Assembly (NCBI GenBank): GCA_937872475.1
Contig: CALMSY010000005.1
Location: 186,001-250,000 of the forward strand
Length of the DNA stretch: 64,000 nucleotides
Source of the DNA: 67-14 sp020438345
GTDB lineage: Bacteria; Actinomycetota; Thermoleophilia; Solirubrobacterales; 70-9
Direction of reading: 5' to 3'
The notes under the pieces were generated by a model, which saw only the letters and a list, made by a program, of their open reading frames with translations, was not told the DNA's origin and made no database searches. This document shows positions 35,711 to 44,184 of the stretch, in pieces (positions within the stretch are counted from its first letter, which is position 1; each line of letters starts with the position of its first letter). Made by a program: the position numbers and the translations under genes.

Positions 35711-35713
35711 TCA

Positions 35714-36340
35714 ATGGTCGATACGACGACACCCCGGACCACACGGCGCCGCATCGAAACACGCCGGCGCCTTCTCGACTCCGCCGTCGAAGTCTTCAGC
35801 GAAAAGGGCTTCGGGCGGACAACGGTTGATGATGTCTGCACCCGCGCCGGCTTCACCCGGGGAGCTTTCTATTCCAACTTCGTTTCACTGGACGAGCTTT
35901 TTCTGACCGTCTGGGAGGAACGATCCGACGCCTTCCTGGCCTCGGCCGAAGCCACCGTGGACGAAGCCAACCAGGATCCCGTCACCTCGCTTGAGGAAGG
36001 GATCGACCGGCTGCTTGAGCTTTCCGCAATAGACGACAGATGGGCCCGCATCGAGTGGGAGTTCACCGCTCACGCCCTTCGCACCCCCGGCCTCAGGGAA
36101 GTAATGGCGGCCCGGGAGGAACGAATCTCCGAGTTGCTTCTGCGGATTCTCGATCGCGCAATGAACCATGTCAACCTCCGGATCACCGATCGCGCGGCCT
36201 TCGCCGCTGCCCTGATTGCGGTCCATGACGGAACCACAGTCCAGATGCTGATCGAACCCGACCCGGACGCCGCCCGGGAGCGGCGCCGCAACCTTTTCCT
36301 TGCCGTTGTCCAGACCTACACGGAAGCAGCAGCCTCATGA
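35714..36340 (+). CDS. TetR-family transcriptional repressor
   Basis: A 208-residue TetR protein with a helix-turn-helix near residues 23-60 (AVEVFSEKGFGRTTVDDVCT, then FTRGAFYSNF) and a C-terminal ligand domain. Two matching palindromes lie right upstream. It overlaps the dehydrogenase start (ATGA), so both are one operon, and the ligand is probably a substrate of that enzyme. Confidence 0.9.
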   Translation: MVDTTTPRTTRRRIETRRRLLDSAVEVFSEKGFGRTTVDDVCTRAGFTRGAFYSNFVSLDELFLTVWEERSDAFLASAEATVDEANQDPVTSLEEGIDRLLELSAIDDRWARIEWEFTAHALRTPGLREVMAAREERISELLLRILDRAMNHVNLRITDRAAFAAALIAVHDGTTVQMLIEPDPDAARERRRNLFLAVVQTYTEAAAS

Positions 36341-38025
36341 ATGACCCGGACGTAATTGTCGTTGGAGCCGGACTTGCCGGCCTCGTCGCCACCCATGAAC
36401 TCTCGAAGGCCGGCAAGCGTGTTCTTGTGCTCGACCAGGAGAACCGGAACAACCTCGGAGGTCAGGCCTGGTGGTCACTGGCCGGACTCTTTTTCGTTGA
36501 TAGCCCCGAGCAGCGCCGGGCCGGAATCAGGGACTCCTTCGACCTGGCCCTTGCTGACTGGCTGGGCTCTGCCCGGTTCGACCGCGATGAAGACCACTGG
36601 CCACGCAAATGGGCGGAGTCCTACGTCCGCTTTGCGGCCACCGAGAAGCGGGGTTACCTGCGTGACCTCGGTCTGCGGGTCCTGCCAATGCCGGGCTGGG
36701 CGGAACGGGGCGATGGCAAGGCCGGCGGTCACGGCAATTCAGTGCCCCGCTTTCACATGACCTGGGGGGTTGGCCCGGAGTTGGTCCGCGTTTTCCAGGA
36801 GCCGGTCGAACGAGCCGAGCAACATGGTCTCGTCGAGTTCGCCTTCCGCCACCGGGTAGATGAGCTGATCATCGAAAGTGATGCCGTCGCGGGGGTACGG
36901 GGCTCGGTCCTCGAAAGCTGTGACGACCTGGACCGCGGAGTTGCCTCTTCCCGCACCGAAGTAGATGATTTCGAACTGCGGGCGAGCGCTGTGATCGTCA
37001 CCTCGGGTGGCATCGGCCACAACTTCGATGCGATCCGGCGGAATTGGCCGGTCGATCGCCTCGGCGAGCCTCCGGAACACATGATCGCCGGCGTCCCCGC
37101 ATATGTGGATGGCCGCATGCTGGACGCAAGTGAACAGGTCGGGGCGAGCCTGATCAACCGGGACCGGATGTGGCATTACCCGGAAGGAATCCACAACTGG
37201 GACCCGGTCTGGCCGAATCACGCTATCCGGATCATCGCCGGGCCATCGTCGATCTGGCTGGATGCCAACGGCAACCGGCTTGAAGCCCCGAACTACCCGG
37301 GCTTCGATGCGCTCGGTTCACTCACCCGGGTCCTCTCCACCGGGCATGACTACTCCTGGTTCATCCTCAACCAGTCGATCATCTCCCGGGAGTTCGCATT
37401 GTCGGGGTCGGAGCAGAATCCCGACGTGGCCGAAAAGAACGTGAGCGAGTTCGTGCGTTCTCGGCTGAGCCGGCAAGCGACCGGTCCGGTCGAGGCCTTC
37501 AAGCAGAATGGGGTCGATTTTGTGATCAGCGACAACGTCGAAGACCTGATCGAAAAGATGAACTCCATCTCGCGGGGACCTCTCCTCGACACCGGTCAGG
37601 TCGGGGAGGCCATCCGCCAGCGGGATCGCGACGTGAATCACAAATACGGCAAGGACCTCCAGTTGATGGCGATCAGAAACGCCCGTTCCTACCGGCCGGA
37701 GCGGACCCGCATTGCCAAGCCGCACGAGATCCTCGATGCCGACCACGGTCCGCTGATCGCCGTGCGCCTCAACGTCTGTACCCGCAAGACTCTAGGCGGG
37801 CTCGAAACCAACCTCGATTCCCAGGTTCTGCGCCCCGACGGCTCCCCCTTCCCCGGTCTCTATGCCGCTGGCGAAGTGGCTGGGTTCGGGGGCGGCGGAG
37901 TCCACGGCTACAACGCGCTCGAGGGCACCTTTGTCGGCGGCTGCATCTTCTCCGGTCTGGCAGCCGGCCGTGCCCTCAGCCGGACCTTGCCGGAATCACC
38001 CTCGAGGGTGCCCGCAGCAGCCTGA
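36337..38025 (+). CDS. FAD-dependent dehydrogenase of the fumarate reductase/3-ketosteroid dehydrogenase type
   Basis: A 562-residue flavoprotein. The FAD fold starts VIVVGAGLAGLVATHELSKA and closes with GLYAAGEVAGFGGGGVHGYN. Conserved NNLGGQAWWSLAGLF is characteristic of the 'FAD-binding dehydrogenase' group related to KstD. The substrate is probably a steroid-like or other saturated ketone, but this is inferred from family only. TetR-linked. Confidence 0.88.
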   Translation: MNDPDVIVVGAGLAGLVATHELSKAGKRVLVLDQENRNNLGGQAWWSLAGLFFVDSPEQRRAGIRDSFDLALADWLGSARFDRDEDHWPRKWAESYVRFAATEKRGYLRDLGLRVLPMPGWAERGDGKAGGHGNSVPRFHMTWGVGPELVRVFQEPVERAEQHGLVEFAFRHRVDELIIESDAVAGVRGSVLESCDDLDRGVASSRTEVDDFELRASAVIVTSGGIGHNFDAIRRNWPVDRLGEPPEHMIAGVPAYVDGRMLDASEQVGASLINRDRMWHYPEGIHNWDPVWPNHAIRIIAGPSSIWLDANGNRLEAPNYPGFDALGSLTRVLSTGHDYSWFILNQSIISREFALSGSEQNPDVAEKNVSEFVRSRLSRQATGPVEAFKQNGVDFVISDNVEDLIEKMNSISRGPLLDTGQVGEAIRQRDRDVNHKYGKDLQLMAIRNARSYRPERTRIAKPHEILDADHGPLIAVRLNVCTRKTLGGLETNLDSQVLRPDGSPFPGLYAAGEVAGFGGGGVHGYNALEGTFVGGCIFSGLAAGRALSRTLPESPSRVPAAA

Positions 38026-38047
38026 ACCCGGCTACTGCCCTCTTTCA

Positions 38048-38521
38048 TTATTCCTTCCGGACAGTTTGGGAACGCAGGACCGCAGGGGAATCCTTCCCTT
38101 CGGTGGGCGCCGCGTCCGCAGCGCCGGACCCCGCCTTGATCAAGCCAAGCTCGACCGGAATCGAGGTAAGGCCGATCACTGTGATGGCCACGCCGACCGC
38201 GAACGGGAGCCAGCGCAGATACTCATAGTCGTCCGGAAAGCCGATGGAGAGGATTCCGATAGCGATCGATCCGAGACCTGAAATCAGGAGCAGAAACATT
38301 CCCGGAACTCCCAGGCGAAGGTTCCTGCCCTCGCCCGTCTCGATTCGCCCAATCTCGGCTTCGACTGACGCATCGATCGAGTGGCTCCTCTCACCCGGCT
38401 GAACGAGGATTCGAATCAGAAGGCCCGTGGCGATCCAGATCCCGCCGGAAAGAATCAAACCGTCAATCCCCAGGAGCAAGCCGACCAGCCCGACGATCAA
38501 GCCAAATGCGGCCAGCTTCAC
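38048..38521 (-). CDS. Small integral membrane protein of unknown function
   Basis: A 157-residue protein with four hydrophobic segments (about 4-36 as two, 74-95, 103-128), a short charged loop and a polar tail. No domain recognised. It is the last gene before the left end of island 2. Bases 38522-38812 hold no gene, only the att-like repeat and a short direct repeat. Confidence 0.65.
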   Translation of the reverse strand: MKLAAFGLIVGLVGLLLGIDGLILSGGIWIATGLLIRILVQPGERSHSIDASVEAEIGRIETGEGRNLRLGVPGMFLLLISGLGSIAIGILSIGFPDDYEYLRWLPFAVGVAITVIGLTSIPVELGLIKAGSGAADAAPTEGKDSPAVLRSQTVRKE

Positions 38522-38608
38522 TGACCACTCCGGACCGACTCGTCGCTTGCGCTCTCCACGCGGACGATGTTATCCGTCAATTCAGGAACCCGGAATTGAA
38601 CCGTTGAG

Positions 38609-38621
38609 TCGGGGCGATTGG
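38609..38621. repeat. Att-like near-copy of the tRNA-Pro 3' end (left edge of island 2)
   Basis: TCGGGGCGATTGG matches tRNA-Pro 3'-end DNA TCGGGGCGACTGG (50859-50871) in the same orientation with one mismatch. Island 2 lies exactly between the two copies, as expected of a tRNA-targeting integrative element. No integrase gene remains. Confidence 0.55.
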
Positions 38622-38668
38622 TTCAAACTGGGGCTCATTTCGCTTTGCTCCTCACTTTGAACGTTTAT

Positions 38669-38691
38669 GTTCGCACTACAGTTCGCACTAC
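38669..38691. repeat. Short direct repeat at island 2 left edge
   Basis: Two copies of GTTCGCACTAC (38669-38679 and 38681-38691) with a 12-bp period in a gene-free stretch. It could be a protein-binding site. Only two copies are seen, so it is not an array. Confidence 0.5.
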
Positions 38692-38812
38692 GCGCAGGGG
38701 TCTCTACGCACCCTTCAAGCGACAATCCTTCTTCTACTCGACCAATTCTCCTCGTTTCAGGAATCGGATTCAAGTGGCCATACATTGGTTGCCGAAAGCT
38801 GACCCAGAGGTT

Positions 38813-39595
38813 TCAAACATCGCTCCAGAAATCAAGACCCAGTTCGCTCATCCATTTCTGAATCTCGATGTTGATTCGAAAGAGCTCGCCCGTCCAGATC
38901 AGAATCCCCATCGCTATCAACACAATGCCGCCCAGAGCAACGATCAGGTTGTAGTGCCGCTTGACGACAGCAAAAGCTGAAGTCATGCGATCGAAAGCCA
39001 GGACGGTCAGCAAGAATGGGACCGCAAGACCCGCCGAATACACGGCAAGAAGGAACGCGCCATTGGCCGCGGAACCAGAGATTGATGCCGCTGAGAGAAT
39101 CGCGCCGAGAGTAGGACCGATGCATGGCGTCCAGGCGAAGGCAAACGCGGCACCCGCCACGACCGGTCCGCCTTTGCCGGCTCGCGACATCAAGGCATCA
39201 ATGTGCCATTCGCGATTCAGCTTCACGACGAAGAACGACGCAACGAAGAGCACCCCCATCAGGATGATCAGAGTGGCCGCGATCTTGTCCAGCATCTCCC
39301 GGTTGTCACTCAGTATCGAACCGAGCTTCGTGGCACTCAGACCGAGAAGTATGAAAATCGCAGAGAAGCTCGCCACGAAAAAGAGACTCGGCACCAGCAC
39401 CCTTCGCCACCCGGCGTCATCGAGATCCTCGACCGAGACCCCGGAGACCGCGGACAGATACCCGGGAACCAATGGCAGCACGCAAGGCGAAAGAAAAGAC
39501 ACCAGGCCCGCCAGGAATGCGGCGATCAACCCAACCCCCGCGGCGGGATCTGTTGCGGCGATGACCTGCAGACTGCTCAGTGAATCTGAGTTCAT
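38813..39595 (-). CDS. ccdA: CcdA-like transmembrane thiol reductant carrier (island 2 copy)
   Basis: A 260-residue, six-helix CcdA protein with redox Cys in FLSPCVLPLVPGYLS and AWTPCIGPTLGA, almost the same sequence throughout as the island 1 copy at 21183. It follows the CPD-type P1B ATPase by 43 bases on the same strand, so it is probably under the BlaI-type operator at 42048. It supplies reducing power to extracytoplasmic thiols. Confidence 0.92.
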   Translation of the reverse strand: MNSDSLSSLQVIAATDPAAGVGLIAAFLAGLVSFLSPCVLPLVPGYLSAVSGVSVEDLDDAGWRRVLVPSLFFVASFSAIFILLGLSATKLGSILSDNREMLDKIAATLIILMGVLFVASFFVVKLNREWHIDALMSRAGKGGPVVAGAAFAFAWTPCIGPTLGAILSAASISGSAANGAFLLAVYSAGLAVPFLLTVLAFDRMTSAFAVVKRHYNLIVALGGIVLIAMGILIWTGELFRINIEIQKWMSELGLDFWSDV

Positions 39596-39638
39596 TGGAT
39601 GCTGGCGGGGATCTGGTTAACGAGCGAAGTAGACGGCG

Positions 39639-41996
39639 CTAGGTTCGTTCCTGAACATCGGACGCCACGGGGCTCGTTGGCAACTTCAGTCGTTTGAGGA
39701 GCAGGGCGTTGACGGCGACGATGACGCTTGAACCAGACATCGTGATCGCGGCTATCTCCGGGCTGAGCATGAGCCCGAGGCTCGAATAGAACACACCGGC
39801 CGCTATAGGTAGCGCGGCCGCGTTGTAGCCGATCGCCCAGCCCAGGTTCTGGCGCATCTTTCGAACCGTGCCCCTGCCGATCTGGAGGGCGATCGGCACA
39901 TCCAGCGGGTCGGAACGCATCAGAACTATGTCTGCGGTCTCGATCGCCACATCGGTACCGGCACCGATCGCGATGCCGACGTCAGCCTGCGCAAGTGCGG
40001 GCGCGTCGTTGACACCGTCACCGACCATCGCGACCCGCTTGTCGGCTTTTTGAAGCTCGGATACCTTTGCGGCTTTGTCCTGGGGCAGAACGTCGGCGAT
40101 TACTTGGTCGATGCCGAGCTTTGTGGCAATGCGCTCTGCTGTCGCCCGGTTGTCCCCGGTCAGCATTGCGACCTCGACTCCGATGTCGTGGAGAGCTTCG
40201 ACCGCAGCTGCAGCGGTTTCACGCGGAGCGTCGGCGAGCGCTACGACTCCGACGGCTTTGCCGTCAATGGCGACCAGGACCGCAGTGCGCCCCTCCGAAG
40301 CCAGGCCATCACGCCGGGCTTCAACTGGATCGATATCCACATCCTCGGACAGCATGAGCTTGCGGTTGCCGACCAGCACCCGGCGACCAGCCACGATCGC
40401 TCCGGCTCCGTGACCTGGAACATTCCGGAATTCAGTAGCCGAAAGCTTTTCGCTGTTGTGTAGTTCGGCGAAATTCACGACTGCCGCGGCCAATGGGTGC
40501 TCGGATTCCCTCTCGACAGCGGCAACCAGGCCCAGTAGTTCTCCCTCCGGGATGCCGGATGCGATGAACTCGGTCACCTCCGGTTCACCCTTGGTGAGAG
40601 TTCCAGTCTTGTCGAGGATGACCGTGTCTATTCGAGCCGCGGACTCCAGTGCGGTCGCATTCTTGATGAGCACGCCGCGTCTGGCACCGAGACCAGTTCC
40701 AACCATTATCGCCGTCGGGGTGGCCAAACCGAGCGCATCAGGGCAGGTAATCACGACTACGGTGATCGCAAACAAAAGAGCGGTCTGAAAGGACGCTCCG
40801 GTCAACAGCCAGGCCACCAAAGTTGCGCTGCCGCCGATTAGCGCCACAAGCACCAGCCAGAATGCGGCCCGATCGGCGAGCCGCTGCCCCGGCGCCTTCG
40901 AGTTCTGGGCGTCCTGGACCAGGGCGACAATCTGAGCGAGGGCGGTATCCGACCCGACCTTAGTTGCTCGAACACGAAGACTGCCAGTGGTATTGACCGT
41001 AGCCCCGATGACCTCGGAGCCGACTGATTTCGCGACGGGAAGACTCTCGCCGGTGACCATCGACTCGTCGATTTCGGACTCTCCCTCCTCAACTGTCCCG
41101 TCGGTGGGCACCTTCGCCCCCGGTCGAACGAGAACGAGATCCCCGAGTACGACCTCCGATGTCGGCACTTCAACCGGTTCGCCGTCACGGATGATCAGGG
41201 CTACCGGCGGGGCCAGCTCGAGGAGGGTTCGAATCGCATCGTTTGCTCCGCCCCTTGCACGCATCTCCACCCAATGTCCCAAAAGGACGAAGGAGGCCAG
41301 CACCGTCGCCGCCTCGTAAAAGACCTCACCTCCGCCCGTGAGGGTCACTACAAGACTGTAGGTCCAACCGGACCCCACGCCTACCGCGACGAGCACCATC
41401 ATGTCGAGAGTGCGCGCGCGCAAAGCGCGGTAGGCCCCGTCGAAGAAAATCCAAGCGGAATAGAAGATCACTGGCGACGACAGGATCAGGGCAAAAACAT
41501 CGTCCTGAAGGCCGAACGGTGCTGCCGCCGTGAACCCGAACACGTCTCGCCCGATCGGTGACCAAAGCGTGACTCCGACTGACAAGACGGCTGCCACGAT
41601 GAACCGATTCCGCATGTCTGCCGCCATCGCAGACATGGACATCTCTTCGTCCCTTCCCCCATGGCCCATGGCCTCGTGGCTGGTCGGCGTCTGCTTCGGA
41701 TGCTCGGCCTGCGCCAGCTCTTCATCCTCAGACGAGGATCGATCGTCGTCGGCGGGGTCGCAGATATGTCTCGGCACCGATTGACCCGCGCAGTGATATC
41801 CGCACTCTTCAATCCAGGTCTGCAGCTCTTCCTGAGATGTCAGCCCAGGATCGTAGGAGACGCTCGCGGTCTGGGAAACCGCGTTGGCGTCGACGGCCAC
41901 CACTCCCCGTTTCCGGAGGAGAGTCGACTCCACGATTCCCTTCGAGGATGCCCAGTTCAAGCCCGAAACTTCTAGAACAACCGTGCGCTCCTGCAT
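39639..41996 (-). CDS. P1B-type metal ATPase with CPD motif and degenerate HMA domain
   Basis: A P-type ATPase of about 785 residues with TGESLPV, DKTGTLT, SEHPLAAAVV and GDGVNDAPALAQA. The membrane motif is TCPDALGLATPTA (CPD at 40737-40745), so the second Cys of CPC is Asp. The LGLATP context is that of Cu pumps. The N-terminal HMA-like domain reads SGLNWASSKG, with no CxxC, then has HCAGQSVPRHICDP and a His/Met-rich linker. ATG 41996 follows AGAAGGA and is preferred to ATG 42017. Copper export is likely but the transport site is altered. Confidence 0.9.
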   Translation of the reverse strand: MQERTVVLEVSGLNWASSKGIVESTLLRKRGVVAVDANAVSQTASVSYDPGLTSQEELQTWIEECGYHCAGQSVPRHICDPADDDRSSSEDEELAQAEHPKQTPTSHEAMGHGGRDEEMSMSAMAADMRNRFIVAAVLSVGVTLWSPIGRDVFGFTAAAPFGLQDDVFALILSSPVIFYSAWIFFDGAYRALRARTLDMMVLVAVGVGSGWTYSLVVTLTGGGEVFYEAATVLASFVLLGHWVEMRARGGANDAIRTLLELAPPVALIIRDGEPVEVPTSEVVLGDLVLVRPGAKVPTDGTVEEGESEIDESMVTGESLPVAKSVGSEVIGATVNTTGSLRVRATKVGSDTALAQIVALVQDAQNSKAPGQRLADRAAFWLVLVALIGGSATLVAWLLTGASFQTALLFAITVVVITCPDALGLATPTAIMVGTGLGARRGVLIKNATALESAARIDTVILDKTGTLTKGEPEVTEFIASGIPEGELLGLVAAVERESEHPLAAAVVNFAELHNSEKLSATEFRNVPGHGAGAIVAGRRVLVGNRKLMLSEDVDIDPVEARRDGLASEGRTAVLVAIDGKAVGVVALADAPRETAAAAVEALHDIGVEVAMLTGDNRATAERIATKLGIDQVIADVLPQDKAAKVSELQKADKRVAMVGDGVNDAPALAQADVGIAIGAGTDVAIETADIVLMRSDPLDVPIALQIGRGTVRKMRQNLGWAIGYNAAALPIAAGVFYSSLGLMLSPEIAAITMSGSSVIVAVNALLLKRLKLPTSPVASDVQERT

Positions 41997-42047
41997 TTCC
42001 GATCCTTCTGCGGTCATTTACGTCGTGACCAGATTCGGTCGCCCATG

Positions 42048-42064
42048 TCCTACAACCTATAGGA
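42048..42064. promoter_or_regulatory. BlaI-type operator B1 (P1B ATPase-ccdA promoter)
   Basis: TCCTACA-ACC-TATAGGA, a 7-3-7 inverted repeat starting 52 bases upstream of the chosen ATPase start. Read on the minus strand it contains TATAGG, a possible -10. It is paired with B2 52 bases away on the other side of the divergent gap. Confidence 0.8.
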
Positions 42065-42099
42065 CTCGCATGAACGTTTTCGCTGGCCCACGAACCCAC

Positions 42100-42116
42100 T
42101 CCTATAGTTTGTAGGA
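42100..42116. promoter_or_regulatory. BlaI-type operator B2 (promoter of the DUF6153-like/DUF305 genes)
   Basis: TCCTATA-GTT-TGTAGGA, with TATAGT as an internal -10-like hexamer on the plus strand, 55 bases before GTG 42171. Together with B1 it gives each divergent transcript its own operator. Confidence 0.8.
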
Positions 42117-42170
42117 GATGGGGTTTACAACATCCGCACATCGGCGAAACGCCCCCGGAAGGGCCAGCAC

Positions 42171-42524
42171 GTGTTCCTGACCAGTATCAGGTCCGGCGTT
42201 CGAAGCAACCGGGGCTCACTACTTGCCGTCTTCGCGGTGGCCTTGATCGGTCTTGCTCTTCTCGCGAGCCACAGCGTGCCGTCAGCGCACGACATGGAGG
42301 GCGACGAGTCAGGCATGTCTGGTGCGGCGGTGACGATCTGCCTCGCAATCATTCAGGCCGCCGCAACCTTGATGGCTGGCAGGCTCATCCTGAAGAATAA
42401 GAACGTTCTCCGGGCCCCTCGGATGGTCGGAAAGATCGCCGAAGCCAGATTCATGAGGTGTTTCGCGAATCCTGACTACCGATGCCGCGAAGGACCAGCA
42501 GAACTCCAGGTGTTTCGACATTGA
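42171..42524 (+). CDS. Small membrane protein (DUF6153-like), copper-locus associated
   Basis: A 117-residue protein with a hydrophobic helix (about 17-33), an extracytoplasmic SHSVPSAHDMEGDE segment with His and Met residues, and a second helix (about 50-70). This resembles small DUF6153-type membrane proteins often beside actinobacterial copper genes. GTG 42171 follows GGAAGGG. It probably shares an operon with the DUF305 gene 85 bases on. Confidence 0.65.
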   Translation: MFLTSIRSGVRSNRGSLLAVFAVALIGLALLASHSVPSAHDMEGDESGMSGAAVTICLAIIQAAATLMAGRLILKNKNVLRAPRMVGKIAEARFMRCFANPDYRCREGPAELQVFRH

Positions 42525-42609
42525 GATCCGTGGTGAGGCCCTGGGCCCACCGTCCTTCGTCGCGCTCCCACAAGGTGCGCATGCAGAATCTCAACTCAAG
42601 GAGTGACTA

Positions 42610-43251
42610 ATGACAGGTAGCAAATTAATCGCCGTAATCGGTGTCGGAATCGTGGTAGTGCTCGGTCTCGTGTTCGTCATATCCAACGATGACGACGAGA
42701 CAATGTCGGGCAAAGATGTTGATGGTGCCTTCGTCTCACAGATGGTCCCCCACCACGAAGGGGCTATCGAGATGGCAGAGATAGCGAAGGAAAATGGTGA
42801 ACACCCCGAGATCATTCAACTGGCGAACGAAATCGTTCGAACCCAGAGCGCCGAGATTGAGGATCTGAACGGTATGCACGAACGCATATTCGGAGGCCCG
42901 GTCGGCAGTGAGGACCACGGTGACATGGGGATGGATGAAACCATGATGGGGATGGACATGGATATGGGCGAACTGGAGACAGCAAAGCCGTTCGACCGGG
43001 AATTCATCGACCAGATGATCGTTCATCACCAGGGGGCTATCCGTATGGCACGGATGGAGCTCCGATATGGAGAGGATCAGGAAGCGAAGGATCTCGCTAC
43101 CGCGATCGTCGACGCGCAGGCAGCGGAGATCGAGCAGATGAACAGCTGGAGGCAGGAATGGTACGGAGCGCCCTCACCATCCGGCGGCGTCCCAAGCCTC
43201 GATGAGATGGACCCGATGGAGGACCATGACATGGGAGGCATGAACCACTAG
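42610..43251 (+). CDS. DUF305 family exported metal-binding protein
   Basis: A 213-residue protein with an N-terminal anchor (5-24) and two DUF305 repeats: FVSQMVPHHEGAIEMAEIA and FIDQMIVHHQGAIRMARME. The HH pairs and many Met residues (a Met/Asp-rich linker DMGMDETMMGMDMDMGE between repeats) suggest Cu binding. The tail is again Met/His-rich. ATG 42610 follows AAGGAG. Under operator B2 with its neighbour. Confidence 0.92.
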   Translation: MTGSKLIAVIGVGIVVVLGLVFVISNDDDETMSGKDVDGAFVSQMVPHHEGAIEMAEIAKENGEHPEIIQLANEIVRTQSAEIEDLNGMHERIFGGPVGSEDHGDMGMDETMMGMDMDMGELETAKPFDREFIDQMIVHHQGAIRMARMELRYGEDQEAKDLATAIVDAQAAEIEQMNSWRQEWYGAPSPSGGVPSLDEMDPMEDHDMGGMNH

Positions 43252-43329
43252 CAGATGGATCGAGGCGCGGGGACGGGTTCATGCCGTTCCCCGCGCCATC
43301 GATTCGTGGCGAAGCCGGCGGCCGAACTG

Positions 43330-43899
43330 TTAGCCCGCTCGCCGCCATCCCTTCAGGTACGGGGTCGGGTTACTCACATCCCCTCCGCGATACCAGCCCG
43401 GACGAGTCCACATTTCGAAATGAAGGTGGCACGCACTCGATCGCCCGGTGGAACCCACGTAGCCGAGTACGTCACCTGCCTTCACCCGCTGGCCCTTTTT
43501 GACCTTGGGCGGCTTGATCATGTGCATATAGACGTAGTCGAACTTCGAATCGGTGCCCCGGACCACGACGTAGTTGCCCGCTCCGGATGCCTGGTAGGCA
43601 ATAACTCGAACTACTCCCGCCTTGGAAGCGACGATCTTCCGCCGGCAGTCGGCCATCAGATCCTGACCTTGATGGCCTCGTCCGGCTCCAAGGCCATCGC
43701 CCCACGAGACCTTCGCCTTGACGGGGAAAACGCCCTTGGAGGTTTCTGCGGAGCTACCGGAACTTCCACCCATCGAGATGCCACCCGAAGTCGACGCGGC
43801 GCTCGCAACTTCCGCACCAAGCGAATAGAAGGCCCAGAAAGTGATGCCCGCAGCCAGCAAGGAAAGGCCCAGGGTCAAAAACGTTCTAGATTTGATCAC
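43330..43899 (-). CDS. Short exported M23 peptidase
   Basis: A 189-residue protein with a signal anchor (8-30), a Ser/Gly linker, and a LytM domain with GHQGQDLMA, YVYMHMI and CHLHFEMW, the zinc and catalytic His motifs. It lacks the coiled coil of the two long paralogues. It probably remodels peptidoglycan in the same response. A degenerate BlaI-type site lies about 185 bases upstream. No other gene lies in 43900-44184. Confidence 0.85.
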   Translation of the reverse strand: MIKSRTFLTLGLSLLAAGITFWAFYSLGAEVASAASTSGGISMGGSSGSSAETSKGVFPVKAKVSWGDGLGAGRGHQGQDLMADCRRKIVASKAGVVRVIAYQASGAGNYVVVRGTDSKFDYVYMHMIKPPKVKKGQRVKAGDVLGYVGSTGRSSACHLHFEMWTRPGWYRGGDVSNPTPYLKGWRRAG

Positions 43900-44083
43900 T
43901 CAATCTCTCTCTTCTGGCCTACGGGGTTAGCTGACGGGCTCGCGCTGAAAGAGTCGCGCTACGGATCTTTTTCGATCCGATTCGCCCCGTGGCTGTCGAA
44001 GCAGCCAGGTTGGTTCCCCCGATCCAGCGAAAGTGGCTGGATTCGGCCGTTAGTAGTTTGTGTGCATTACATTAGCGGATAGG

Positions 44084-44100
44084 TCCGACGCTTTGTAGGA
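44084..44100. promoter_or_regulatory. Degenerate BlaI-type operator B3
   Basis: TCCGACG-CTT-TGTAGGA keeps one full arm of the island 2 consensus, while the other arm has several changes. It lies in the gene-free stretch 43900-44184 upstream of the short M23 gene. Weak evidence alone. Confidence 0.4.
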
Positions 44101-44184
44101 CACGCCGGAAGTGGCCGGTGATTTTCGTTCGTCCACGTCGAACACGACTAAGGTCCAAACCTCGGAGAGATGACTAGGCCAGGA

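Noticed and set aside
38669..38691. Start of a CRISPR-like or iteron array
   Set aside because: Only two 11-bp copies with a one-base gap; no spacers, no further units, no cas or replication gene.
43255..44082. Plus-strand frame of 275 codons
   Set aside because: It is antisense to the short M23 gene, which has clear zinc motifs; the translation has no recognisable domain.
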